Below, one piece after another: positions 56,443 through 64,000 of a stretch of DNA of 64,000 nt. Under the pieces are notes generated by a model, which was not told the origin of the DNA, made no database searches, and saw only the letters and a list, made by a program, of their open reading frames with translations. A program made the position numbers and the translations under genes. The DNA comes from Alcaligenaceae bacterium (lineage in GTDB: Bacteria > Pseudomonadota > Gammaproteobacteria > Burkholderiales > Burkholderiaceae_B). How positions within the stretch are numbered: position 1 is the stretch's first letter; each line of letters begins with the position of its first letter. The DNA lies in contig JACCEP010000004.1 in NCBI GenBank assembly GCA_013416395.1, positions 308,833 to 372,832 of the forward strand. Direction: 5' to 3'.

Positions 56443-58383
56443 ATGAGCTCAGTTAACAGCACTGTCGTCATCGCTGCCGATACACCCAAAGAAACCGAAT
56501 CCCGGTTGCGTGGGCCCATAAAGTGGACTGCGTTATCTCTGGGTGTGTTGGGCCTTTTGATGGCCATAAACCAAACCTTTCATATTAATTTTCTAGGCTT
56601 TGCCCCTCTTGGTAATTCTTATCTTTACTACCTGATTGGTATTTACCTGGCTGCCACCTTTATCTGTTTCCCGGCCCGAGGTGGCGCAACCAAGGTATCG
56701 TGGCTCGACGGGTTGCTGGCGCTGGCTGCACTGGCATCATGCGTTTATATTGGCTACCACGGCTTGACCATTATTCAAGAGGGCTGGGATTACTCTGCCC
56801 CCGTGCAGGCAACCCTTATATCCGGCGTCCTGCTTATCACTGTTCTTGAAGGGGTGCGTCGCTGCGGCGGCTTGCCTCTGTTAATCGTTGCTCTGTTTTT
56901 TGGTAGCTACCCCTTATTCGCTGACTATATGCCTGGTTTCTTGTGGGGCACCAGCTACACGTTTGGCGAAACTATCCGTGCTCATGTCATGGGTGTGGAA
57001 AGTATTATCGGCATACCTATGCAGGTTGTAGCCGATCTCGTCATTGGCTTTGTTGTGTTTGGCGCAGCCTTGACAGCGACAGGTGGTGGAGACTTTTTCA
57101 TGCGCTTTGCGACAGCGCTAATGGGTTGCAGTCGCGGGGGGCCAGCAAAGGTTGCTGTCGTGTCGAGTGGTATTTTGGGTAGCCTTTCAGGCAGTGTGAT
57201 TTCCAATATTCTCACTACCGGCCCGATCACGATACCTACCATGAAGCGCGCTGGTTACCCAAGTCATTACGCAGCCGCTGTTGAAGCCTGTGCGTCTACA
57301 GGCGGCACACTCATGCCACCTGTTATGGGTGCAGTGGCTTTCATTATGGCGTCATTTTTGGGCGTTCCCTATTCCGACATCATGGTGGCGGCTTTCCTGC
57401 CAGCGCTACTGTTTTACATCGCTCTGTTGTTCCAGATAGACAACTATGCAGCTCGTCGGGGCCTGAAAGGGTTGCCTGATTCTGAAATTCCAGATCTAAA
57501 GAGCACCCTGAAAGACGGCTGGCCGTATGTGTTTAGCCTGGCCATGTTGGTGTATATGCTGCTGTTTATGCGCCTGGAAGCCTATGCGCCTTACTATGCC
57601 ACCCTGGTCTTGCTCGGTATTTCTCTGTTCAAGCGCAGTCATCGTTTAAACCTTAAACGAGCAATCGACTTTACGACAGAATTGACAACAGGCGTTGCCA
57701 ACCTGGTGGCTATTTTGGCGGGCATTGGTCTGGTTGTCGGTGGGCTTTCATACACCGGAGTGGCTGGCGCCTTTTCGCGTGAACTCTTACTGTACGCCAA
57801 TGGCAGTGTTCCTCTCATGCTTATCGCAGGCGCGGTGACCAGCTTTGTGTTGGGCATGGGCATGACGGCCAGCGCTTGCTATATTTTCCTGTCTATCCTG
57901 CTCGCTCCTGCGCTCATCGCAGCAGGGCTTAACCCACTTGCCAGCCACTTGTTTATTCTTTATTGGGGGATGATGTCCTACATCACGCCACCAGTCGCAC
58001 TGGCTTCCATTACCGCTGCAGGCGTGGCGGGTTCCGACAACACTCGAACCGGCTTATACGCCATGCGTTTGGGCGCCATCCTGTTTATTTTGCCTTTCCT
58101 GTTTGTAATTAACCCCGCGTTAATCATGCAAGGCCCGGCACTTGATATTGCTCAGGCGGCGATTACGGCCACCATCGCGGTTTGGCTATTTGCTTCGGCT
58201 CTGGAAGGCTACTTGTACCGAGTAGGTGCTATCGGCTGGTGGCTGCGCGTATGTATATTTGTGGGCGGCTGCCTGCTCGTTTACCCTGAACCCGTCACTG
58301 ATATGTTGGGTCTGGGGTTGGTGGCGTGCATCTATATTGCAGGGTTGTGGGCCATCCCAAAATTCAGCACTTCACAAAGCTAG
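56443..58383 (+). CDS. Fused TRAP transporter permease, system 2
   Basis: The 646-residue membrane protein joins DctQ- and DctM-like parts, with the large-subunit signatures GSLSGSVISNILTTGPITIPTMK, EACASTGGTLMPPVMGAVAF and MTASACYIFLSILLAP. It starts 6 bases after the TAXI receptor gene. The sequence is clearly related to the permease of system 1. It imports an unknown carboxylate-like solute using an ion gradient. Confidence 0.93.
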   Translation: MSSVNSTVVIAADTPKETESRLRGPIKWTALSLGVLGLLMAINQTFHINFLGFAPLGNSYLYYLIGIYLAATFICFPARGGATKVSWLDGLLALAALASCVYIGYHGLTIIQEGWDYSAPVQATLISGVLLITVLEGVRRCGGLPLLIVALFFGSYPLFADYMPGFLWGTSYTFGETIRAHVMGVESIIGIPMQVVADLVIGFVVFGAALTATGGGDFFMRFATALMGCSRGGPAKVAVVSSGILGSLSGSVISNILTTGPITIPTMKRAGYPSHYAAAVEACASTGGTLMPPVMGAVAFIMASFLGVPYSDIMVAAFLPALLFYIALLFQIDNYAARRGLKGLPDSEIPDLKSTLKDGWPYVFSLAMLVYMLLFMRLEAYAPYYATLVLLGISLFKRSHRLNLKRAIDFTTELTTGVANLVAILAGIGLVVGGLSYTGVAGAFSRELLLYANGSVPLMLIAGAVTSFVLGMGMTASACYIFLSILLAPALIAAGLNPLASHLFILYWGMMSYITPPVALASITAAGVAGSDNTRTGLYAMRLGAILFILPFLFVINPALIMQGPALDIAQAAITATIAVWLFASALEGYLYRVGAIGWWLRVCIFVGGCLLVYPEPVTDMLGLGLVACIYIAGLWAIPKFSTSQS

Positions 58384-58452
58384 GGGCTTGTCAGGTAGTA
58401 CAAAAAAATGGTTTCCATCAATCGGTTCGGCATGCTGCAAGGCTCGTATTTG

Positions 58453-58468
58453 TTGATGGAGCCATCAA
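58453..58468. promoter_or_regulatory. Inverted repeat upstream of the nor-like operon
   Basis: TTGATGG-AG-CCATCAA is a perfect seven-base inverted repeat. It resembles an FNR/DNR site but with a six-base rather than a four-base spacer, so it is only a possible regulatory site. It lies in the 343-base gene-free gap 58384-58726. Confidence 0.3.
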
Positions 58469-58599
58469 TAACAAGAAAAACATATTCCTGACTGCAGTGA
58501 TCGCGTTCTCTCCCGGCAGAGCGGTTTGCCGCCCTTTGCAAAACGGCACGACATCGCCAATATGATCGCGCAGCCTCCAAATAGCGCCATCCACCAATC

Positions 58600-58613
58600 T
58601 TGATGCAGGTTAA
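58600..58613. promoter_or_regulatory. FNR/DNR-like site upstream of the nor-like operon
   Basis: TTGAT-GCAG-GTTAA matches eight of ten positions of the FNR/DNR consensus and lies 113 bases before the first gene of the operon. NO reductase genes are often under DNR, NnrR or NsrR control. The match is imperfect and judged by eye. Confidence 0.3.
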
Positions 58614-58726
58614 GGCTGAACCTCAGAAGCACCTGTAGGCTTCATTCAAGCGTGCATACGAACCCAATAACACGATAAGGTTCGCGAAGTAGCAGCGCCG
58701 GCAGCATCTCTTGGGAAGGGGGTGGT

Positions 58727-59014
58727 ATGGCTCAGCGACTGATTGATTTCACGATTTCTATTTTGGCCAGCATAGTGTCGTTTCTGCTGTCCTGGCCATA
58801 CTTTCGCGATTTTGAGTATTGGCCCGAATCGCGCACGATGTGGTGGGTGTACTTTGTGGTCGGCTTTGTGCTGGCCGTGTACGTCTTCTATGTTCTTCTG
58901 CGCATTACACGCACCTTGTTCGAACACGACGGGCTCGATCGCGCAGAGACGGCAGCAGCTGCCGCTGCCCAAGCTCGAGAGTCTGCAAAACGAGACGTCG
59001 GGAGGCCATCATGA
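58727..59014 (+). CDS. Small membrane protein of the NO reductase operon
   Basis: This 95-residue protein has two membrane helices (IDFTISILASIVSFLLSWPYF and MWWVYFVVGFVLAVYVFYVLL) and a helical, alanine-rich basic tail. It overlaps the norC-like gene by ATGA and is therefore part of the operon. I do not know a function for it. An assembly factor or extra subunit of the reductase is possible. AAGGGGGTGGT precedes the ATG. Confidence 0.75.
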   Translation: MAQRLIDFTISILASIVSFLLSWPYFRDFEYWPESRTMWWVYFVVGFVLAVYVFYVLLRITRTLFEHDGLDRAETAAAAAAQARESAKRDVGRPS

Positions 59015-59982
59015 GTTGCGGCGAAGGCAAACCCTGTCTGGAAGCCAACTACCGGCGTGTGGCGCTGATCGTACTGTTTTTCATGATGCTGATTTTCTTG
59101 GGGTTGTCGGCAGTTTCATTTATTGATTCCCGCAATCAGGTAACACCTGACACGATCAGCTTCGGGTCGCATGAAGCCGTGGCCGGCAAGCGAGTGTTTC
59201 AGGCCTATAACTGTATGGGTTGCCACACCATGGTTGGCAACGGTGGGTATCTTGGGCCGGATCTTACCAATACCTATGAGCATGCCGGGTCGGCATGGCT
59301 CGCCGCGTTTTTGCCTTCGGCGGGTACCTGGCCGACCAGTGGGGCGCTGAAGATACAGTTGCAAGATAAGGGGCATGCAGCAGACAGTGGGGCAGCATCG
59401 CTGGATGACTATTATAAAAAATACCCTGGTGCTGCCGAGCGTGTACAGCGGCGAGGGGGCCATGCTTCGATTATGCCCAATCTGCCGCTGACGGCAGATG
59501 AAGTGGCCAGCTTGATCGCCTATCTTAAGTACACCTCGGCCATGAATACCGAAGGCTGGCCGCCCAAGCCTAAGGTTGATGGCTTGACCTTCAAGTATGC
59601 GTCGCCTGGGTTAAACATGGCTGCTGCAGAGTTGGTTTCTGCGGCGGCAACTGTTGCTACCACTGAGGCTGTTGCAGACCCTACGACCCATGGCGCGCAA
59701 CTGGTAAAGGATTACGCCTGCACGGCGTGCCATGCGGCCGATAAACAGAAACTGGTTGGTCCGGGTTGGGGCGGTTTGTATGGGTCTAAAGTCACACTGA
59801 CAGATGGCACCACGGTGGTCGCCGACGATGCCTATCTGACCGAAGCAATCCGCAATGCCAACGCGCAGATTGTCGCTGGCTATACAGCGGGTGTCATGCC
59901 CGACTACGCGAATATGCTCAAGAAGGATGAAGTCGCAGCGATAGTGGCCTACATCCGCAGCTTGCAGGAGAACGGGAAATGA
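59011..59982 (+). CDS. norC: Di-heme NorC-like cytochrome c subunit
   Basis: From the ATG at 59011, preceded by GGGAGG, the 323-residue protein has one N-terminal membrane anchor (VALIVLFFMMLIFLGLSAVSF) and a NorC-type heme domain with C68-MG-C71-H72, followed by GNGGYLGPDLTNTYEH. A further C-terminal domain of about 100 residues has a second heme motif, C237-TA-C240-H241 (YACTACHAADKQKLVGPGW), like the cytochrome c tail of caa3 oxidases. Ordinary NorC has about 150 residues and one heme. The subunit passes electrons to NorB. It overlaps norB by ATGA. Confidence 0.85.
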   Translation: MSCGEGKPCLEANYRRVALIVLFFMMLIFLGLSAVSFIDSRNQVTPDTISFGSHEAVAGKRVFQAYNCMGCHTMVGNGGYLGPDLTNTYEHAGSAWLAAFLPSAGTWPTSGALKIQLQDKGHAADSGAASLDDYYKKYPGAAERVQRRGGHASIMPNLPLTADEVASLIAYLKYTSAMNTEGWPPKPKVDGLTFKYASPGLNMAAAELVSAAATVATTEAVADPTTHGAQLVKDYACTACHAADKQKLVGPGWGGLYGSKVTLTDGTTVVADDAYLTEAIRNANAQIVAGYTAGVMPDYANMLKKDEVAAIVAYIRSLQENGK

Positions 59983-61679
59983 TCAAAATTCAGTATCAAA
60001 CCCAACGTCTGAGCCTGCGGTTCTTCATGCTCATGCTGGTGCTGTTCGTGTTTCAGGCCGGCTTCGGCATGCTACTGGCATTGCAGCAGATTGATCCTAC
60101 GTTGCTCGCGGGCGTATTTAACTTCAACGTGGCGCGTGCCGAGCATCTTAACCTCGGCATCATATGGATTTTGTGCGGCTTCATCGGCACAATTCTGTTT
60201 GTCGGGCCGTTGCTGTCCAATCGCGAACTGGCCGCGCCGTGGCTGATCAAGTTTCTGTTTCTTGCGGTCGTGGCAGTCACCATATGGAACGTGTGTACCC
60301 AGTATCTTGCCCAGACGGGCGTTGCCGGATGGTGGCTGGGGCAACCCATGCTGCAAGAAGGGCTTGAGTACCTGGAGGCCGGGCGGATTGCCGACATCGT
60401 GATCCTGATCGGTTTTTGTATCCTGTGCTATGTGGTGCTAAGAACCTTTCCCCCACGACGTGAATGGAATGAAATCCACTGGGCGCTGGGCCTCGGTGTT
60501 ACTGCGCTGACCCTCGCATGGCTGTTTGGCTTCTTCTTCATTGAGCGGCTAGACCTGCAGGAGTATTTCCGCTGGTATGTGGTGCATTACTGGGTCGAGG
60601 GCGTGTGGGAAGTCATCCACATTGCACTGGTCGGTTTCCTGCTCGTGCTCATGTTTGACGCCAAGGTAAAAAGCGTGGGTTATGCGGTGTTTTGGGGCGT
60701 GACATTGGTTTGGCTGTCAGGCCTGTTGGGCAATGCACACCACTACTTCTGGGTCGGTACACCCGAGTTCTGGCAGTTCTGGGGTTCGCTGTTTAGTGCG
60801 CTGGAACCGCTGCCACTCATCTTCTGTTTCTGGCACGTGTATCTGGACGCGCACCACGATCGCAAGCCGCTAAAAAACGCGCCCGCGTTCTACTTCATCC
60901 TTGGCTCGGTGGTACTTGAGCAGGTGGGCGCCGGTATCCTCGGCTTTACCATGACTTTTGCGCTTACCAACGTGTGGTCGCATGGCACCTGGGTAACACC
61001 GGCTCATGCGCACCTGGCATTGTTTGGCACATTTGGCATGCTCGGCATCGGTGCAGCCTACTACGCCGTTCCGTTGATGCGAGGGCTTACCGATTACGAT
61101 CAGCGCGTGGGCAAGCTATCGTTCTGGCTACTGTTTATCGGCATGCTCGGCATGGCGTTCGCGTTCGCACTCGGCGGTACCGTGCAGGTATTTGTGTATC
61201 GCACGCTGGGGCTAGACTGGTTTGGCGGGGATGTCTTCCCGGCGATGAGTCTGTTCAAAATTCTGGTGCCGGTGTTCGGGGTGATATTCAGCGTAGGAAC
61301 TATCACGGTGGTATACGATCTGCTCACGCTGGGGCATCGTTCGGCAGCGGCGGCCCCGGATCTGACCGTCTCGGGTCGTGGCCTTCCACCTGTTACTGGC
61401 TGGGGCAGCTACTTGACGGGTTTCGAAGCAGGCATGTGGCTGCTGGCGTTGTGGGTCTTTGGTGCGGTGATCACGCTTGGCCTGCTAAGTTTCAACCTGC
61501 CAGCAGTGCAGGCTGGTAATGCAACGCTACCCTACCTGTTGGCCAGTATCGGCTACCCGGGCTTGCTGCTTGTTACCCTGCTGTTTGTGTGGCGCTTTAC
61601 CGCATCGCTGGGAACGCGCGTGTACGAACCCAACAGCACAGATACAGCACCGCCACCTTTGGTGCCTGTTCGTACCTGA
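59979..61679 (+). CDS. norB: Nitric oxide reductase large subunit, long form
   Basis: The 566-residue protein is a heme-copper-oxidase-fold NO reductase that joins two NO to N2O. All ligand residues are present: His56, His203, Glu207 (VVHYWVEGVWE), His254-His255 (GNAHHYFWVG), Glu276 (SALEPLP), His343 and His345 (TPAHAHLALFG). Glu207 sets it apart from oxygen reductases. The C-terminus continues for about 100 residues beyond usual NorB, with two extra hydrophobic helices (MWLLALWVFGAVITLGLLSF and LASIGYPGLLLVTLLFVWRF). No norQ or norD activation genes are nearby. Confidence 0.88.
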   Translation: MIKIQYQTQRLSLRFFMLMLVLFVFQAGFGMLLALQQIDPTLLAGVFNFNVARAEHLNLGIIWILCGFIGTILFVGPLLSNRELAAPWLIKFLFLAVVAVTIWNVCTQYLAQTGVAGWWLGQPMLQEGLEYLEAGRIADIVILIGFCILCYVVLRTFPPRREWNEIHWALGLGVTALTLAWLFGFFFIERLDLQEYFRWYVVHYWVEGVWEVIHIALVGFLLVLMFDAKVKSVGYAVFWGVTLVWLSGLLGNAHHYFWVGTPEFWQFWGSLFSALEPLPLIFCFWHVYLDAHHDRKPLKNAPAFYFILGSVVLEQVGAGILGFTMTFALTNVWSHGTWVTPAHAHLALFGTFGMLGIGAAYYAVPLMRGLTDYDQRVGKLSFWLLFIGMLGMAFAFALGGTVQVFVYRTLGLDWFGGDVFPAMSLFKILVPVFGVIFSVGTITVVYDLLTLGHRSAAAAPDLTVSGRGLPPVTGWGSYLTGFEAGMWLLALWVFGAVITLGLLSFNLPAVQAGNATLPYLLASIGYPGLLLVTLLFVWRFTASLGTRVYEPNSTDTAPPPLVPVRT

Positions 61680-61706
61680 GCGTCAGCAGGGCGCACGCTG
61701 TATTTT

Positions 61707-61736
61707 TCGGCATCGCGGACGGATCAGCGATGCCGA
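61707..61736. terminator. Bidirectional terminator between norB and the nitronate monooxygenase gene
   Basis: TCGGCATCGC and GCGATGCCGA pair over ten bases around a ten-base loop in the 59-base gap between two convergent genes. ATTTTT flanks it on one side and CTTT on the other, which suits a two-way terminator. Confidence 0.7.
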
Positions 61737-61738
61737 CT

Positions 61739-62776
61739 TTACAACAATTCGGCCAGCTCGCGAGTGAGCGTTGCAGCAGACACCTCCTTGCAACCGGAGG
61801 TGTTTTGCCCTGCCCATAAAGGTGAGAAGGCGTCACTGCCCATGCTTTCTGCTTTGGCGCGCAACGGTGCGGAGGCTATCGAGGCCAATGGAAATGTTGG
61901 AGCAAGAGGGTTAATTGGCCCCAGTTCTTTCATCATGCGATTGAACATGGCGCGCGCGGGTCTGCCCGAGTAAATATTGGTCAGTGCCGTAACTTCAGAC
62001 CACTCACCTTTGAGTGCGGCCCTATGAACTGCACTGGTGGCTGCTTCAGGGCAAAGAAGGTAAGCGGTACCCACCTGAACGCCTGAGGCCCCCAAGGTCA
62101 TGGCTGCCTTCACTCCGCGTGCATCGGCGATCCCACCCGCAGCAATAACAGGCACTTTCACGGCTTGTACGACTTGGGGAACCAGCGCAAACGTACCCAC
62201 CTGAGTGCTGATGTCTTCGCTAAGGAACATACCTCGATGCCCGCCGGCCTCGACGCCTTGGGCAATAATTGCATCGGCGCCATGCGACTCCAGCCAGAGC
62301 GCTTCTTCAACTGTGGTCGCCGACGATATTATTTTTGCGCCGCAACGGTGCACGATGTCCATAATCTCTTGCGAGGGCAACCCAAAATGGAAGCTGACAA
62401 CGCTAGGCTCGAACTCGCATATCAACTCGGCCATTTCCTTGTTAATGGGCATGCGTGTAGGGGCTGACGGTGCGGCTGGCTGAGGGATGCCTAGCTCTGC
62501 ATAGTAAGCGCTAAATTGCGACAGCCAGGCGCTGGCCTTGCTTTCATCTGGCATGGGCGGTTCGTGACAGAAAAAATTAACACTAAAGGGTCGGGCAGAC
62601 TGATCTCGTATGGTGTGTAGCTCACGGCTGATTTCTTCAGCGCTGAGCAGTGCACAAGGCAAAGAACCAAGCCCGCCTGCATTCGACACTGCAATGGTCA
62701 GCGCACTTTTCTGAACACCCGCCATAGGGGCCTGGATGATGGGAAGCTCAATTCCCAGAAGTTGCTGTAGCCGCAT
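61739..62776 (-). CDS. Nitronate monooxygenase (2-nitropropane dioxygenase family)
   Basis: From the ATG at 62776, with AAAAGGAC in front, the 345-residue FMN-barrel protein starts MRLQQLLGIELPIIQAPMAG, typical of the family. GVEAGGHRG and VIAAGGIADARGVKAAMTLGASGVQVGTAYL in sections are the FMN phosphate site and neighbouring loops. It oxidises alkyl nitronates such as propionate 3-nitronate. It is convergent with the NO reductase operon. The two may share a link to reactive nitrogen, which is inference. Confidence 0.9.
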   Translation of the reverse strand: MRLQQLLGIELPIIQAPMAGVQKSALTIAVSNAGGLGSLPCALLSAEEISRELHTIRDQSARPFSVNFFCHEPPMPDESKASAWLSQFSAYYAELGIPQPAAPSAPTRMPINKEMAELICEFEPSVVSFHFGLPSQEIMDIVHRCGAKIISSATTVEEALWLESHGADAIIAQGVEAGGHRGMFLSEDISTQVGTFALVPQVVQAVKVPVIAAGGIADARGVKAAMTLGASGVQVGTAYLLCPEAATSAVHRAALKGEWSEVTALTNIYSGRPARAMFNRMMKELGPINPLAPTFPLASIASAPLRAKAESMGSDAFSPLWAGQNTSGCKEVSAATLTRELAELL

Positions 62777-62897
62777 GTTGTTTGTCCTTTTCTGCACGTG
62801 TTATTTTTTCTTTGGCAAATGCTTCTTAAAGACCCGCCAAAGTCAGGTTGCTGTTGTGGCTGCAGTGTAGTCGCCAAAGCATTTATCGGTACCGCCG

Positions 62898-62933
62898 TAA
62901 AACTCCGTCGTTCAGGGCGGGGAGGACGTCAAG
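62898..62933 (+). mobile_element. Solo IS605-like right-end sequence
   Basis: TAAAACTCCGTCGTTCAGGG followed by CGGGGAGGACGTCAAG resembles the right end of TnpB-bearing IS200/IS605 elements, as I recall it (a GTCC-TTCAGGGC-GGGG hairpin followed by AGGACGTCAA). It is just before the tnpA/tnpB element and in plus orientation, without a tnpB gene on its left side. It may be a leftover from another element. The 306-base gap 62777-63082 holds no gene. Confidence 0.35.
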
Positions 62934-63023
62934 CAGTCTAGCGTACCTCAAAATACACCTTGCGCGTTATACCCATTCAACTGATCGGTTTAGCCCTATA
63001 AGCTTCTGACCCGGTGCGCGGCA

Positions 63024-63073
63024 AGCCTCGGCCTTTAGGCGGGGGAAGGATAGCGCGGACGCCGCAGGCGTCC
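63024..63073. mobile_element. Hairpins at the left end of an IS200/IS605-type element
   Basis: GCCTCGGCCTTTAGGCGGGGG (first part at 63024-63044, an imperfect palindrome) and the perfect hairpin GGACGCC-GCA-GGCGTCC at 63057-63073 lie just downstream of the reversed tnpA fragment. Such imperfect palindromes at the ends are recognised by the Y1 transposase TnpA. The exact end of the element cannot be set. Confidence 0.5.
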
Positions 63074-63082
63074 TTTGGGCGG

Positions 63083-63322
63083 TCAGTGTGGCGTCTGCTG
63101 CTGTTCGATGTACTGGCGGAGGATCTCGATGGGGGCACCTCCACAGCTACCCGCAAAGTAGGACGGTGACCACAGAGCACCACCCCACAGTTTCTTGCGG
63201 ATGCTCGGGTAGCTCTTCTTACGAATCATCCGGCTGGACACACCCTTGGTCACAAAGAACAAGTGGACGTGGATCATAAATACACAGTGTCTACCGTGTC
63301 GAATATCATTTTCGTTACTCAT
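63083..63322 (-). pseudogene. tnpA: IS200-type transposase with internal deletion
   Basis: The 79-residue frame begins MSNENDIRHGRHCVFMIHVHLFFVTK as the usual TnpA start, then joins directly to GVSSRMIRKKSYPSIRKKLW and GGALWSPSYFAGSCGGAPIE, the C-terminal part with the tyrosine of ILRQYIEQQ. Intact proteins of this family are about 130-140 residues, and the missing middle holds the second DHVHLL-type HUH motif needed for catalysis. The join keeps the frame, so a clean internal deletion of about 60 codons is likely. The product should be inactive. Confidence 0.85.
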
Positions 63323-63345
63323 AGGCCAAGAATATAATTCCAGCC

Positions 63346-64000
63346 ATGCAACGTCTGCAAGCCTTTAAATACGAACTTCGGCCCGACGGCCAGCAGCAGC
63401 GCCAGATGCGCCGCTTCGCTGGCTCCTGCCGGTTCGTATTCAACAAAGCGCTGGCGTTGCAAAAGACGCGTTACGAGCAAGGCGAGAAGAAGTTGGGCTA
63501 TGCCGGGCTGTGCAAGGAACTCACTGCGTGGCGCAATGGGTCTGAAACGCCGTGGCTCAAGGATGCGCCAGTGCATCCGCTACAGCAGACGCTCAAAGAC
63601 CTCGAGCGCGCCTATGCCAACTTCTTCGCCAAGCGAGCAGACTTCCCGCGCTTCAAAAAGAAAGGCCAGTCCGACAGCTTGCGCTACCCCGACCCCAGGC
63701 AGATCAAGCTCGACCAGGGCAATGCCCGAATCTTCCTGCCCAAGTTGGGCTGGCTGCGTTACCGCAACAGCCGGCAAGCGCTTGGTACGGTGAAAAATGT
63801 CACAGTCAGCTTCTCGGGCGGCAAGTGGTTCGTGTCGATCCAGACTGAGCGTGAGGTTGAGCAGCCTTTGCCCCAGTCCACCACGGCAGTGGGTATCGAC
63901 ATGGGCATTGCCCGCTTCGCCACGCTCTCGGATGGCTCCCATCTCGAACCGCTCAACAGTTTCAAGCGACACGAAACGGCGCTGCGTAAAGCGCAGCAGG
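63346..64000 (+). CDS. tnpB: TnpB RNA-guided nuclease, partial
   Basis: The gene starts at 63346 and runs off the window with 218 codons visible. It is divergent from tnpA by 23 bases. The protein begins MQRLQAFKYELRPDGQQQRQ with the usual OrfB opening, has FVFNKALALQKTRYEQGEKK and reaches the first RuvC aspartate, Asp185 in AVGIDMGIARFA. TnpB proteins of this family are guided nucleases related to Cas12, directed by a right-end RNA, which would lie beyond the window. The visible part is intact. Confidence 0.9.
   Translation, partial: MQRLQAFKYELRPDGQQQRQMRRFAGSCRFVFNKALALQKTRYEQGEKKLGYAGLCKELTAWRNGSETPWLKDAPVHPLQQTLKDLERAYANFFAKRADFPRFKKKGQSDSLRYPDPRQIKLDQGNARIFLPKLGWLRYRNSRQALGTVKNVTVSFSGGKWFVSIQTEREVEQPLPQSTTAVGIDMGIARFATLSDGSHLEPLNSFKRHETALRKAQQ

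Noticed and set aside
59011..61679. The operon as a cytochrome c oxidase of the caa3 or cbb3 type.
   Set aside because: NorB carries the NOR-specific WVEGVWE and SALEPLP glutamates and all NOR ligand positions. The caa3-like heme domain is only the C-terminal part of NorC.

Overview
The window looks like a chromosomal segment of a betaproteobacterium of the Burkholderiales, most like Alcaligenaceae (the Bordetella/Achromobacter/Pusillimonas side). This is inferred from the many Bug-type tricarboxylate receptors, TAXI-type TRAP transporters, an N-type ATPase operon and the moderately high G+C. No rRNA, tRNA, CRISPR array or replication origin was seen.

Layout. 1-3.5 kb: end of a PepSY-domain gene divergent from an OmpR-type two-component pair, then a cytochrome c'-like protein and a phasin-like protein. 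3.9-6.2 kb: an unusual fusion of an FAD-dependent reductase and a patatin-like lipase. 6.1-12.9 kb: a complete N-ATPase operon atpDCQRBEFAG (minus strand), divergent from a universal stress protein gene; the shared promoter region has two FNR/ANR-like half-palindromes. 14.5-27.5 kb: a long co-directional catabolic cluster (enolase-superfamily enzyme, three RraA/aldolase-like proteins, an AhpD-like protein, two dehydrogenases, a LysR regulator, a TctAB transporter and three Bug receptors, a DMT exporter). 27.6-29.3 kb: a sulfurtransferase and a 2-hydroxychromene-2-carboxylate isomerase-like protein. 29.4-32.9 kb: McrBC-type restriction system. 33.2-37.4 kb: a small membrane protein and a TRAP-TAXI transporter. 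37.7-41.0 kb: an orphan ParD-like antitoxin, a D-serine/D-threonine-type PLP enzyme, an L-threonine aldolase with an N-terminal repeat, and a YafQ/DinJ toxin-antitoxin pair. 41.3-45.7 kb: a VOC protein, a 2-keto-3-deoxy-L-fuconate-type dehydrogenase and hydrolase, an IclR regulator and an MDR reductase.

45.85-52.5 kb holds the most remarkable locus: a two-gene module made of a caspase-like protease fused to an alpha/beta-hydrolase (1177 aa) and a TPR-CHAT protease (1034 aa), next to a decayed fragment that looks like the C-terminus of a type I restriction HsdR. It looks like a self-contained conflict or cell-suicide system built from two different caspase-fold proteases and one lipase-like effector.

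53-58.4 kb: a proline/sodium symporter, a YegP-like protein, a near-perfect 50-bp palindrome resembling two joined insertion-sequence ends, and a second TRAP-TAXI transporter. 58.7-61.7 kb: an atypical nitric oxide reductase operon with a small membrane protein, a di-heme NorC-like subunit and a long NorB. 61.7-62.8 kb: a nitronate monooxygenase. 62.9-64 kb: an IS200/IS605-type element with an internally deleted tnpA and a tnpB that runs off the window.

All functions are assigned by reading motifs and recalling families; no database search was run.
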